Source of the DNA: Hyphomicrobiales bacterium
GTDB taxonomy: Bacteria > Pseudomonadota > Alphaproteobacteria > Rhizobiales > Beijerinckiaceae
NCBI GenBank assembly: GCA_016716745.1
Contig: JADJVD010000002.1
Span: 134,033 to 198,032 of the forward strand
Length of the DNA: 64,000 nt
Reading direction: 5' to 3'
Shown: piece by piece, positions 54,353-63,448 of the stretch
Numbering within the stretch: the first letter of the stretch is position 1
How the letters are laid out: every line of letters begins with the position of its first letter
The notes under the pieces: model-generated
What the model saw: only the letters and a program-made list of their open reading frames with translations
Database searches by the model: none
Told to the model about the DNA's origin: nothing
Made by a program: the position numbers and the translations under genes

Positions 54353-56346
54353 CAGAAGGCCTGCCCGACGCCGATATAGAGGCCGAACTTGCGGTCCCCC
54401 GGACGGCGGTTGACCGGAACCGCGACGTCGAGCCGGATCGGCCCGACGGCGGTGTAGTAGCGCAGGCCGACGCCGGCGGAGAACTGGATGCGGCGCGAGA
54501 AATCCGGCGCGCTCGCCGCGAAGGCCGAGCCCGCGTCGACGAAGGGCACGACGCCGAGCGTGTCGGTCACCTTGATGCGCGCCTCGAGCGAACCCTCGAT
54601 CAGGCTGCGCCCGCCGATGACGTCGCCGTTCGGCGCCAGCGGGCCGATGCTGGCCAGGCGATAGCCGCGCACCGAGGCGCCGCCGCCGGCGTAGAAGCGA
54701 TGGCTCGCCGGAATGTCGCCGAGCGCGGCGCCGAACACCGAGCCGAGGCCGAGCCGGGCGGCGATCACGTAGCGCGCGTCCTCGTCCAGCGCGTAATAGG
54801 CCGAGCCCGCGATGCGCGTCTCGACGAAGGAGGCCGAACCGCCGAGGCCCGCCCACGGCGTCGCCGAGGCGACGAACTTCACGCCGCGCGTCGGATCGAG
54901 CGGCTTGTCGGTCGTGTCGTAGTTCAGCGAGATCGGCACGCCGATCATGCGGTAGGAGAGCTTGCCGAGCGCATCGCGCGTCCAGCCCTGCTCGTATTTC
55001 AGCAGGCCTTGCACGAAGAATCGGTCGGCGAAGCGGTAGCGCAGCCCCGCCTCGAGGCTGGCGAGCTGGCTCGTATAGCCGCCGAAGGAGGTTCCGCCCG
55101 TGCCGGTGCGCTCGGCCAGCGCGCCGGCGACGAAATCGAACCGCGAGCCGCCGAGCGCGGGTTTCAGGAAGGTCGCGCGGACGCGCCCGCCCATGTCGCG
55201 CCAGCGCAGGTCGCCGAGCTTGTGGATTTTCGTGCCGTCGATGCGCGGCACCATGAAGGTCTCGGCCTCGAGCCGCAGATATTCGGCGCCGCCAAACAGG
55301 TTGCGATGCTCCCAGTAGGCGCGCAGCGCCGGCCCGTCGAGCGTCGAGTAGCGGATCGCCCCGCCGATCAGGCGCTTGGGCCGTTCCGTCACCTCCACGA
55401 CGATCGGCAGCGAGCCGTCGGCGGCGAGCGCCGTCGCCTCGCGCACGCGCGCCGAACCGAGCGCCTGCACGCGCAGCGCCGACTTGCGCACGTCCGCCAT
55501 CGCCTGCGGCGAATAGGGATCGCCTGGCTCGACATAGACGAAGGAACGCACCACGGCGGGATCGACGTCCTTCGTCCCCTCGATCGAGATGGCGCCGACA
55601 GGCGCCACGGCGCCCGGCGTGACGGGGATGACGGCGTCGACCTGTTTGGCGCGGTGATCGACGGTGATCGCGATGTCGCCGCCCTTCGTCAGCGGGCGCG
55701 ATTCGGCGCGATAGAAATCGATGACCCGCACGCGCGCGGCGCGCAGGTCGGCGGCGCGCGCCGGATCGCCGGGAGCGAGGCCGACGGCGCGCTCGGGCAG
55801 GGCGAGGAGATGGCCCTGCCCGTCGGTGACGCGCAGGGCGCGCACGGTGAATTGCGGGCCGGGCGCGACCGCGACCTCGATCGGCACGACGGCGCGGCCG
55901 CGAAAGGTCTCGGCCGCCCGCACGGCGGCGGCCGGCGCCTCGCTGGCGGCTTGCGGCAGCGCGACGCCGGCGATGCGGATGTCGAGGCGGGCGTCGTAAT
56001 AGCCTTCGGCCCACAGCGCGTCGTAGAGGGCGGCGGCGTCGATCAGCGCGCGGCGCACGACGGTCTCGCCGTCCGGCGGGGCGTCGTCGCGCAGGCGGCG
56101 CAGCGCCGAGGCGTCCTCCAGCATGCGCGCGACGGCCTTGTCGCCGCCGGCGTCGAACTCCACCGAATAGGGAAGCGTCGTCGACGTCGGCTCCGGCGGC
56201 TTGTCGCCGAACAGGCCGAGAAAGGCGAAGGCCTGCGCCCCCTGCGCGAAGACGGCCGCAAAAAAGACGAACGTCGCCAGCCGTCGGCGGCCGGCGACGT
56301 GGAGGCAAGAACTCAATTTACATGACGCAAATGTCAAATGAATCAA
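54352..56346 (-). CDS. tamA: Outer-membrane assembly protein TamA (BamA/Omp85 family)
   Basis: About 650 residues. A signal peptide (RRRLATFVFFAAVFAQGAQA) is followed by three POTRA-like domains (about 50-310) and an Omp85 barrel (about 330-664). The barrel contains the family's ASHRFYAGGGASVRGYR (substrate-loop VRGY motif) and ends GLYIGVGQAF with a terminal Phe. It forms the TAM complex with TamB. The start at 56346 is uncertain: the first 16 codons are unusually AT-rich, and a GTG at 56298 right before the signal peptide is an equally good choice. It is divergent from hemA. Confidence 0.92.
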   Translation of the reverse strand: MIHLTFASCKLSSCLHVAGRRRLATFVFFAAVFAQGAQAFAFLGLFGDKPPEPTSTTLPYSVEFDAGGDKAVARMLEDASALRRLRDDAPPDGETVVRRALIDAAALYDALWAEGYYDARLDIRIAGVALPQAASEAPAAAVRAAETFRGRAVVPIEVAVAPGPQFTVRALRVTDGQGHLLALPERAVGLAPGDPARAADLRAARVRVIDFYRAESRPLTKGGDIAITVDHRAKQVDAVIPVTPGAVAPVGAISIEGTKDVDPAVVRSFVYVEPGDPYSPQAMADVRKSALRVQALGSARVREATALAADGSLPIVVEVTERPKRLIGGAIRYSTLDGPALRAYWEHRNLFGGAEYLRLEAETFMVPRIDGTKIHKLGDLRWRDMGGRVRATFLKPALGGSRFDFVAGALAERTGTGGTSFGGYTSQLASLEAGLRYRFADRFFVQGLLKYEQGWTRDALGKLSYRMIGVPISLNYDTTDKPLDPTRGVKFVASATPWAGLGGSASFVETRIAGSAYYALDEDARYVIAARLGLGSVFGAALGDIPASHRFYAGGGASVRGYRLASIGPLAPNGDVIGGRSLIEGSLEARIKVTDTLGVVPFVDAGSAFAASAPDFSRRIQFSAGVGLRYYTAVGPIRLDVAVPVNRRPGDRKFGLYIGVGQAF

Positions 56347-56527
56347 GGATTTCTACTTGCAGTTGCGAGGTCCGCCCCTCTCGCCAGCCCTGTCGACAGC
56401 GTAAACTCTCCCGGCCGGGGTGACAAATCTCCGGGCCTGCCGCGGCGCGCGGCGCGGTCTGCGGCGAATCCGCCCGCTCGACGTTCGCCGCACTTGATCT
56501 TCGACAAGGACGGGCCGAAGGTCCGGC

Positions 56528-56541
56528 CTCATTAGAATGAG
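56528..56541. promoter_or_regulatory. Inverted repeat CTCATT-AG-AATGAG upstream of hemA
   Basis: A perfect 6-bp inverted repeat with a 2-nt centre, 40 nt before the hemA ATG and in the leader region. The overlapping ATTAGAATGAGTTCAAG also has a loose likeness to an Irr/ICE-type iron box (TTTAGAA-N3-TTCTAAA), but only half of it matches. The rest of the 234-nt tamA-hemA gap shows no clear promoter. Confidence 0.3.
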
Positions 56542-56580
56542 TTCAAGGCGCGTCCGGCGCCGTCCGCGGGAAGCGTCGCC

Positions 56581-57864
56581 ATGGATTATCGTTCGATCTT
56601 CGAGACCGCCGTCGCGCAGCTCAAGGAGGAGCGGCGCTATCGCGTCTTCTGCGATCTCGAGCGCGACGCGGAGAATTTCCCCAAGGCGACCTGGCGCGAC
56701 GGCACGGGCGCCGAGCGGCCGGTGACGATCTGGTGCTCGAACGACTATCTCGGCATGGGCCGCCACCCGGAGGTGATCGCGGCGATGCAGGAGACGGCGG
56801 GGCGCCTCGGCGTCGGCGCCGGCGGCACGCGCAACATCTCGGGCACCAACCATCCGATCGTGGAGCTCGAGGCCGAGCTCGCCGACCTGCACGGCAAGGA
56901 GGCGGCGCTCGTCTTCACGTCCGGCTGGATTTCCAATCTCGCCGGCATCTCGACCATCGCGCAGCTGCTGCCGAACTGCCTCATCCTGTCGGATGCGCTG
57001 AACCACAATTCGATGATCGAGGGCGTGCGCCGCGCCGGCTGCGAGCGGCAGGTGTGGCGCCACAACGACGTCGCGCATCTGGAGGAGTTGCTCGCCGCGC
57101 AGCCGAAGGACCGCGCCAAGCTGATCGTGTTCGAGAGCCTCTATTCGATGGACGGCGACATCGCGCCGATCGAGGCGATCGCCGATCTCGCCGACAAATA
57201 CGGCGCGATGACCTACATCGACGAGGTGCACGCCGTCGGCATGTACGGCGCGCGCGGCGCCGGCGTCGGCGAGCGCGATGGCGTGATGGACAGGCTCGAC
57301 GTGATCGAGGGCACGCTCGCCAAGGGCTTCGGCAATCTCGGCGGCTATATCGCGGGCGACGCGGCGCTGATCGACGCGGTGCGCTCCTACGCGCCGGCCT
57401 TCATCTTCTCGACGGCGCTGCCGCCCGCGGTGTGCGCGGCGGCGCGCAAGTCGATCCAGATCCTGAAGACGCGGCCGGATCTGCGCACGGCGCATCAGCG
57501 CCAGGCGCGCACCACCAAGCACGCGCTCGCCAACGCCGGCCTGCCGGTGATGGACAATCCCTCGCACATCGTTCCGGTGTTCGTGGGCGACGCGGAGAAG
57601 TGCAAGGCGGCCAGCGATCTGCTGCTCGAGCGCCACGGCGTCTACATCCAGCCGATCAACTATCCGACGGTGCCGCGCGGCGCGGAGCGGCTGCGCATCA
57701 CGCCGACGCCGCTGCACAACGACGCGTTGATCGTCACGCTGGTCGAGGCGCTGGTCGACGTGTGGACGACGCTCGGCATTCCCTTCGCCGAGCCGGCGCA
57801 GGCGCCGCAGGCCGACGAGGCGGCGCGTTGCGCCCTGCCCGAGCTGAAGCGCGCGGCCGAATAG
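56581..57864 (+). CDS. hemA: 5-aminolevulinate synthase HemA
   Basis: A 427-residue PLP enzyme condensing glycine and succinyl-CoA to 5-aminolevulinate, the first step of the alphaproteobacterial (C4) tetrapyrrole path that feeds heme, heme d1 and cobalamin. The PLP lysine is Lys248 in GTLAKGFGNLGGYIAG. Other signatures are WCSNDYLGMGRHPEVIAAM, GAGGTRNISGTNHPIVELEA, YIDEVHAVGMYGARGAG and INYPTVPRGAERLRITPTP. The ATG at 56581 fits the family's N-terminus (MDYRSIFETAVAQLKEERRY). It converges with the flavin reductase gene after 6 nt. Confidence 0.97.
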   Translation: MDYRSIFETAVAQLKEERRYRVFCDLERDAENFPKATWRDGTGAERPVTIWCSNDYLGMGRHPEVIAAMQETAGRLGVGAGGTRNISGTNHPIVELEAELADLHGKEAALVFTSGWISNLAGISTIAQLLPNCLILSDALNHNSMIEGVRRAGCERQVWRHNDVAHLEELLAAQPKDRAKLIVFESLYSMDGDIAPIEAIADLADKYGAMTYIDEVHAVGMYGARGAGVGERDGVMDRLDVIEGTLAKGFGNLGGYIAGDAALIDAVRSYAPAFIFSTALPPAVCAAARKSIQILKTRPDLRTAHQRQARTTKHALANAGLPVMDNPSHIVPVFVGDAEKCKAASDLLLERHGVYIQPINYPTVPRGAERLRITPTPLHNDALIVTLVEALVDVWTTLGIPFAEPAQAPQADEAARCALPELKRAAE

Positions 57865-57870
57865 CGCCGT

Positions 57871-58374
57871 TCAGTCGAGCGAGAAACCGCCGAAGCGGCC
57901 GCGGTTGAACACCAGCGGCGCGCGCTGGTCGTGCGCGTAGCGCTCCACCGCGCCGAGAAAGATCACATGGTCGCCGCCATAGTGGCGCGTCGCGTTGCGA
58001 CACTCGAAGCGCGCCACGCAATCGTCGATCAGCGGCGCGCCGCCGAGCCCGCGCGCATGCGACACGCCGGCGAAGCGATTTTCCGCGGGACGCGCGAACT
58101 GCAATGCGAGATCGGCCTGATGGCGGCCGAGGACGTTGACGGCGAAATGGCTCGCCTCCTGAAAGATCGTCAACGACTGCGAGTGCAGGCTGAGACTCCA
58201 CAGCACGAGCGGGGGAGCCAGCGAGACGGAGGCGAAGGAGTTGACGGTCAGCCCGGCGCGCCGGCCGTCCGCGAGCGCGGCGGTGATGATCGTCACGCCG
58301 GTGGCGAAGGCGCCGAGCGCATTGCGGAAGTCGCGCGGATCGAGCCGCGGATAGTCGGCCTCGGGCGTCGTCAT
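57871..58374 (-). CDS. Flavin reductase (monooxygenase reductase component)
   Basis: A 167-residue split-barrel FMN/FAD reductase: FRNALGAFATGVTIITAALA, RAGLTVNSFASVSLAPPLVL, WSLSLHSQSLTIFQEASHFA, and a C-terminal HYGGDHVIFLGAVERYAHD block. Such proteins use NAD(P)H to supply reduced flavin to a partner oxygenase. Its ATG overlaps the stop of the upstream acyl-CoA-dehydrogenase-like oxygenase gene (ATGA), so the two form a two-component monooxygenase. It is HpaC/HsaB-like in type; the substrate is unknown. Confidence 0.88.
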   Translation of the reverse strand: MTTPEADYPRLDPRDFRNALGAFATGVTIITAALADGRRAGLTVNSFASVSLAPPLVLWSLSLHSQSLTIFQEASHFAVNVLGRHQADLALQFARPAENRFAGVSHARGLGGAPLIDDCVARFECRNATRHYGGDHVIFLGAVERYAHDQRAPLVFNRGRFGGFSLD

Positions 58375-59576
58375 CACAGCACCGGGTTCTCGGACGGCAG
58401 TCCGAGGACGACGCGGCCGTAATGCGAGCCTGCGACGTCGAAGTTGAAGTCGATATGGGCGGAGGCCGCGTGCGCGTCGCGGAAACGGCGCTGCATCGCG
58501 CCGTCCGCCGCCAGTCCGCCGGCCCCGCTGGCGGCGACGAGGCCGCCGACCGCCTGCGTGCACAGGCCGACCGCGAAGGCCGCGTCGCGCCGCCAGCGCG
58601 TCTTCAGGCGCAGATCCGGCGGCTCGCCGCCGGCGGCGCGGGCCATCGCCTCGACGCAGGGGGCGGCGAGCGTCAGCCGCGCGGCGTCGATCTGCGCGGC
58701 GGCGGCGGCGAGGCGGATCTGCACGGTCTGGAAATCGGCCATGCGGGCGAGGTTCTGACGCGAGGCGCGCAGCCGCGCCTCCGACACGAATTCCTCCAGA
58801 CACGCCTGCGCATTGCCGAGGGCGACGCCGGCGAGCGTGAAGGGCAGCAGCGCGAACACCGGCAACCGGTAGAGCGCGCCCGGGTTCAGCGCCGCGCCGG
58901 GACTTTCGCCGCCGGCGAGCGCGGGAACGGCGACGCTCATGTGGTCGGGAACGACGACGCCGTCCGCCTCGACGTCGGTCGAGCCGGTGCCGCGCAGGCC
59001 GGCCGAACGCCAGGTGTCGAGCACGCGGCAATCGCCGCGCGGCAGCAGGAACAGGCGATACTCGGCGTCCTCGCCGATCGCCGCGTCGAGCGGGGCGAGC
59101 GCGCCGAGCATCATGAAATCGCTCGCGGCCGCGCCCGAGGCGAAGGGCCAGCGCCCGCTCAGCCGCCAGCCGCCCGGCGCCCGCTCGGCGCGCCCGCCTG
59201 GAAAGACGAAGGAGGAGGCGATCAGCGCATTCGGCGTGCGCGACCAGACCGTGTCCTGCGCGCCTTGCGGGAACATGCCGAGAATCCAGTGGCGGCTGGC
59301 CGAGCCCGCCCACACCCAGGCGACCGAGGCGTCGCCGCGCGCCAGTTCCGCGGCGATCTCGAACAGGGCGACGAAATCGGCCTCCAGCCCGCCGACGCGG
59401 GCCGGCTGGAGCAGGCGCATCAGGCCGGCCTGCGCCAGATCGGCGACGGTCTCGGGCTGGATGGCCTCGGCCGCCTCGGCGGCGGCGGCGCGGCTGCGCA
59501 AGACAGGGGCGAGCGCCCGCGCGCTCGCAACGAGGCGTCTCACATCCTCGCGATCTGCGCCGTTCGGCGAGGCCAT
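58374..59576 (-). CDS. Flavin-dependent monooxygenase, acyl-CoA dehydrogenase fold (group D)
   Basis: A 400-residue oxygenase component of a two-component system, related to HsaA/HpaB/DszC. It has the N-terminal helical domain (AIQPETVADLAQAGLMRLLQ, PARVGGLEADF), the middle beta domain (WPFASGAAASDFMMLGALAP) and the C-terminal four-helix bundle (GVALGNAQACLEEFVSEARL). No glutamate base of true acyl-CoA dehydrogenases is evident. The start is the ATG at 59576 with GGAGGGAGAC just upstream. It is followed by its flavin reductase with a 3-nt overlap. An aromatic, indole-like or thio compound is a plausible substrate, but none is indicated. Confidence 0.82.
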   Translation of the reverse strand: MASPNGADREDVRRLVASARALAPVLRSRAAAAEAAEAIQPETVADLAQAGLMRLLQPARVGGLEADFVALFEIAAELARGDASVAWVWAGSASRHWILGMFPQGAQDTVWSRTPNALIASSFVFPGGRAERAPGGWRLSGRWPFASGAAASDFMMLGALAPLDAAIGEDAEYRLFLLPRGDCRVLDTWRSAGLRGTGSTDVEADGVVVPDHMSVAVPALAGGESPGAALNPGALYRLPVFALLPFTLAGVALGNAQACLEEFVSEARLRASRQNLARMADFQTVQIRLAAAAAQIDAARLTLAAPCVEAMARAAGGEPPDLRLKTRWRRDAAFAVGLCTQAVGGLVAASGAGGLAADGAMQRRFRDAHAASAHIDFNFDVAGSHYGRVVLGLPSENPVL

Positions 59577-59748
59577 GTCTCCCTCCGGGCCGGATGTCCG
59601 GCCGCCCGACGCGCCCCGGCGGGCGGGCCGAATCTCCGTCGCCGGGGAGCCTACGCCATCGCGCGCGACGGCGACACCGGCGGGGCTGCGCGCCACTGGA
59701 AAGCCGTCTTCCCCATGCTAGTCTTGTGGCAGGGCCGGAGGAGCCGCA

Positions 59749-62502
59749 TTGACGGACACGCACGCGCCGACCGGGCGTCGGGACACGGACGAGGCCGCCG
59801 CCGTCGACCGCGCGCGGCTCGACGGGCTCGCCGCGCGCGCCGGGCTGGCGCTGGCGTGGGAGCGGGCGTGGCCGCCGCTGGCCGCGCTCGCCTCCCTCGC
59901 CGCGCTGTTCGTCGCGACGTCATGGGCGGGGCTATGGCTTGAGCTGCCGCGCTGGGGCCGCATCGTCGGCGTGCTCGCCTTCGCGCTCGCCGCCCTCGCC
60001 ATTCTGTGGCGGGCGCGCGGCCTGCGCGCGCCGGCGCGCGGCGAGAGGCTGGAGAGGCTCGACCGCGATTCGGGCCGCCCGCACCATCCCGCCACCACGC
60101 TCGAGGACGAGCTGTCGAACGCCGGCGCCGACCCGACGACCGCGGCGCTCTGGGCGCTGCATCGCCGCCGTGCGGCTGCCGATCTCGATCGCCTGAAAGT
60201 CGCCGCGCCCTCGCCGCGCCTCGTCGACAGGGACAAGTTTGCGCTGCGCGCGGCCGCCCTGGTCGCGCTGGTCGCCGCCGCGTTCGTCGCCGGCCCGCAG
60301 AAATATGCGCGCCTCGCCGCTGCCTTCGACTGGCGCAGCGCCGGCGCGCTCGCCGCCGGCTACCGGCTCGACGCCTGGATCGACCCGCCGGCCTATACCG
60401 GGCGCCCGCCGCTGATCCTGCCGACCAAACCGGGCGAGGACGGTTCGGCCGCCTTCGCGGCGACGACGGCGCGTCGCATCGAGGCGCCTGTCGGCTCGAT
60501 GGTGGTGGTCCGCTCCTCCGGCGAATCGGGCGTCGAGATCCTCGCCGAGGGGGCGCTCGCGGCGCCCGACGCGGAAAAGACGCAGGCGCGCGTCGGCGTG
60601 GCCGCGCCGAAGCCCGCCGCGCCGGCGGCGGACGCGGAAGCGCGCTACGTCCTGAAAGGCGATTCCCGGCTGATCCTGAAGCGCGGCGGCCAGACGCTCG
60701 CCGCCTTCGACATCTCGGCGATTCCGGATCGCGCGCCGAAGATTTCGCTCGTCGGGCGGCCGAAGCCCAATGTGCGCGGCTCGCTGACGCTGAACTACCG
60801 GATCGACGACGATTACGCCGTGACCGGCGCCGAGGCGCGCTTCGCCAAACCGATCATCGGCGGCAAGCCGGCGACGGGGCGCGCGCTGGTCGAGCCGCCG
60901 CGCATGACGCTGGCGCTGCCCGGCGCGCCCGGCGGACTCGGCGAGGGCGAGACGACGAGCGACCTCGCCGAGCACCCATGGGCCGGCGCCAAGGTGACGA
61001 TGACGCTGTCGGCGCGCGACGAGGCCGGCAACGAGGGCCTGAGCGAGCCGACCGAGATCACGCTGCCGGCGCGCGTCTTCACCAAGCCGATGGCGAAGGC
61101 GCTGGTCGAGCAGCGACGCACGCTCATCCTGTCGCCGGACGAGGGGAGCGGGCGCGTCGCGCAAGCGCTCTCCGCGCTGATGGTCGCGCCCGATCTGTTC
61201 GACGTCGAGCCGTCGGTGTTTCTCGGTTTGCGCACCGCGGCGACGCGGCTGAAGGCGGCGCGCGCCGACCCGCAACTTATGGAGGTCGCCGATTTCCTGT
61301 GGGAGATGGCGCTGCGCATCGAGGATGGCGACGTCAGCGCCGCCGAGCGCGATCTGCGCGCCGCCCAGCAGGCGCTGCGCGAGGCGATGCAGCGCAACGC
61401 CAGCCCCGAAGAAATCAAGAAGCTGATGGACGAGCTGCGCGCGGCGATGGACAAGTTCCTGCGCGAATACGCCGAGCAGCAGTTGCGCGACCAGCGCGAC
61501 AACCCGAACGCCGGGCGCGACCAGAATCGCAACGAGCGCATGCTGTCGCAGCGCGATCTCAACGAGATGCTCAACCGCATGGAGGAGATGGCCAGGCGCG
61601 GCGACATGGCCGACGCCCAGCGCATGCTCGACCAGATGCAGCGCATGATGGAGAATCTGAAGAGCGCCCGGCGCGAACGCCAGCGCGATCCGCAATCGCG
61701 CGAGATGAGCCGGCAGATGGGCGAGCTCGACCGGATGATGCGCGAGCAGCAGCGCCTGCGCGACGACACCTTCCGCGAGCAGCGGCGCGACCGGCGCGGC
61801 CAGCGCCCGCAACGCGGCCAGCGCGGCCAGCAGCAGAACCCGCTCGACGATCAGGACATGGATCAGGGCGATCAGGGCGCCGATCAGGACATGGCCGAGG
61901 GCGGCGACGAGCAGATGAGCGACGAGCAGCTGCGCGAGCGTCAGAAGCAGTTACGCGAGCGGCTCGAGGAGATGAAGCGCCGGATGAAGCAGTTCGGCAT
62001 GAACGGCGAGAAGGGGCTCGACGACGCCGAGGAGGCGATGCGCGAGGCCGAGCGCGAACTCGGCGAGGGCCAGCAGGGTCAGCAGGGCCGGCCGAGGCCC
62101 GGCGAGGGGCCGCAGGGCGGACAGCAGAGCGGGCGCAATCGCGGCCGGGCGGTCGATGCGCAGGGCCGCGCCCTCGAAGGCTTGCAGCGCGGCATGCAGG
62201 GCCTCGCCCAGCAGATGCAGCGCCAGCCCGGCCAGCAGGGCGGCGAATTCGCCGAGGGCGACGATTGGGGCGAGCCCGACCCGAACGGCGAGCCGCGCCG
62301 CGCCGACGGCCAGCGCGACCCGCTCGACCGGCCGCGCCGGGACGAGCGCAATCGCCTCAACGACTATTCCGGCCTCAACGCCGAGGGCGGCGCGGCCGAG
62401 CGCGCCCGCCGCGTGCTGGAGGAGCTGCGCCGGCGGCTCGGCGATCCGGGCCGGCCGCGCGAGGAACTCGATTATCTGGAGCGGCTGCTGCGGCGCTACT
62501 GA
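59749..62502 (+). CDS. TIGR02302 (DUF4175) family membrane protein
   Basis: A 917-residue protein of a family restricted to alphaproteobacteria. Two N-terminal helices (about 44-62 and 68-88) and a third (about 163-185) anchor it. A periplasmic beta-rich part follows (YRLDAWIDPPAYTGRPPLIL, TLNYRIDDDYAVTGAEARFA). The C-terminal 400 residues are charged, helical and Gln/Arg/Glu/Met-rich (RMLDQMQRMMENLKSARRER, QQNPLDDQDMDQGDQGADQD), predicted to be a coiled coil. It ends LGDPGRPREELDYLERLLRR, as in the family. The start is TTG at 59749 with GGAGGAG upstream. The function is unknown; an envelope role is likely. Confidence 0.9.
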   Translation: MTDTHAPTGRRDTDEAAAVDRARLDGLAARAGLALAWERAWPPLAALASLAALFVATSWAGLWLELPRWGRIVGVLAFALAALAILWRARGLRAPARGERLERLDRDSGRPHHPATTLEDELSNAGADPTTAALWALHRRRAAADLDRLKVAAPSPRLVDRDKFALRAAALVALVAAAFVAGPQKYARLAAAFDWRSAGALAAGYRLDAWIDPPAYTGRPPLILPTKPGEDGSAAFAATTARRIEAPVGSMVVVRSSGESGVEILAEGALAAPDAEKTQARVGVAAPKPAAPAADAEARYVLKGDSRLILKRGGQTLAAFDISAIPDRAPKISLVGRPKPNVRGSLTLNYRIDDDYAVTGAEARFAKPIIGGKPATGRALVEPPRMTLALPGAPGGLGEGETTSDLAEHPWAGAKVTMTLSARDEAGNEGLSEPTEITLPARVFTKPMAKALVEQRRTLILSPDEGSGRVAQALSALMVAPDLFDVEPSVFLGLRTAATRLKAARADPQLMEVADFLWEMALRIEDGDVSAAERDLRAAQQALREAMQRNASPEEIKKLMDELRAAMDKFLREYAEQQLRDQRDNPNAGRDQNRNERMLSQRDLNEMLNRMEEMARRGDMADAQRMLDQMQRMMENLKSARRERQRDPQSREMSRQMGELDRMMREQQRLRDDTFREQRRDRRGQRPQRGQRGQQQNPLDDQDMDQGDQGADQDMAEGGDEQMSDEQLRERQKQLRERLEEMKRRMKQFGMNGEKGLDDAEEAMREAERELGEGQQGQQGRPRPGEGPQGGQQSGRNRGRAVDAQGRALEGLQRGMQGLAQQMQRQPGQQGGEFAEGDDWGEPDPNGEPRRADGQRDPLDRPRRDERNRLNDYSGLNAEGGAAERARRVLEELRRRLGDPGRPREELDYLERLLRRY

Positions 62503-62586
62503 GCGCGACGGAGCGGGCGCGCTTGCCGGGAGGCGCGGCGCGCGCTACCTCGGCCGGGCGGCGCTTTTTGTGCCGGGGGAGCGGTC

Positions 62587-62769
62587 ATGTCGGGCAATCT
62601 GGTCGTGGGCGCGGCGACGGGCGCGGTGGCGGTCGTGCTCCTGCTCGGCCTGTTCAACATGATGCGCGGGGGGTCGCCGAACACCTCGCAGAAGCTGATG
62701 CGCTGGCGCGTCGGCCTGCAATTCCTCGCCGTCGTCATCGCGATGGCGGTGCTGTGGCTGCGCGGCTGA
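62587..62769 (+). CDS. Twin-transmembrane HIG1-like small protein
   Basis: A 60-residue protein with two helices (about 4-24 and 41-58) joined by a basic loop, LFNMMRGGSPNTSQKLMRWR. The loop and GLQFLAVVIAM match the hypoxia-induced gene 1 (HIG1)-like small proteins of alphaproteobacteria, which associate with respiratory complexes. The start is the ATG at 62587 with GGGGGAG upstream. It lies 84 nt after the TIGR02302 gene and 77 nt before the adenosyltransferase gene, all on the plus strand. Confidence 0.8.
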   Translation: MSGNLVVGAATGAVAVVLLLGLFNMMRGGSPNTSQKLMRWRVGLQFLAVVIAMAVLWLRG

Positions 62770-62846
62770 ACGGCGCGGTTTTGCGCGGGCGCGGGCTCGC
62801 CTAAGGTCGGGCTTCGTTTTTCCTGCGATTCGGGGCGGCGCGGCCG

Positions 62847-63443
62847 ATGGTCGTTCTCAACAAGATCTACACGCGCACGGGCGACGACGGCACGACGGGC
62901 CTGTCGACCGGCGAGCGGCGGCCGAAATACGATTTGCGCGTCGAGGCCTATGGCGCGGTCGACGAGGCGAACGCGGCGGTCGGGCTGGCGCGCCTGTCGA
63001 CAGGCGGGCCGCAGGGCGAGGCGCGGCTCGACGCCATGCTGGCGCGCGTCCAGAATGATCTGTTCGACCTCGGGGCCGATCTGGCGACGCCCGAGACGGG
63101 CGCGAAGAAGATCACATGGGAGCCGCTGCGCATCGCCGAGGCGCAGGTCGTCCGGCTGGAGGCGGAGATCGACGAGCTGAACGCCGGCCTTGCGCCGCTG
63201 CGCTCCTTCGTGCTGCCGGGCGGGACGGCGGCGGCCGCGCATCTGCACCTCGCCCGCACCATCGCCCGGCGGGCGGAGCGGCTGATGGTCGCGCTGGCGC
63301 ATCGGGAAGGCGAGACGGTGAGCGCGCCGGCGCTGAAATTCGTCAACCGGCTCTCCGATTTCCTGTTCGTCGCCGCGCGCTACGCCAATGCGCAGGGGGC
63401 GGGCGACGTGCTGTGGGTTCCCGGCGCGAACCGGGCGGGCTGA
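62847..63443 (+). CDS. Cob(I)alamin adenosyltransferase, PduO type
   Basis: A 198-residue cytoplasmic enzyme transferring the adenosyl group of ATP to cob(I)alamin. The N-terminal ATP site is KIYTRTGDDGTTGLSTGERR (residues about 6-25). The helical core contains VEAYGAVDEANAAVGLARLS, NDLFDLGADLATPE, RSFVLPGGTAAAAHLHLART and ARRAERLMVALA, all PduO/EutT hallmarks. It lies just before the rhomboid gene (5 nt). The adenosylcobalamin product would serve mutases of the ethylmalonyl-CoA pathway, to which the mesaconyl-CoA hydratase of this window belongs. Confidence 0.93.
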   Translation: MVVLNKIYTRTGDDGTTGLSTGERRPKYDLRVEAYGAVDEANAAVGLARLSTGGPQGEARLDAMLARVQNDLFDLGADLATPETGAKKITWEPLRIAEAQVVRLEAEIDELNAGLAPLRSFVLPGGTAAAAHLHLARTIARRAERLMVALAHREGETVSAPALKFVNRLSDFLFVAARYANAQGAGDVLWVPGANRAG

Positions 63444-63448
63444 CGCGC

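Noticed and set aside
60006..62804. A 932-codon plus-strand frame overlapping the TIGR02302 gene
   Set aside because: Shifted reading of the same gene; Arg/Ala-rich without any recognisable motif, and the other frame has the family C-terminus.
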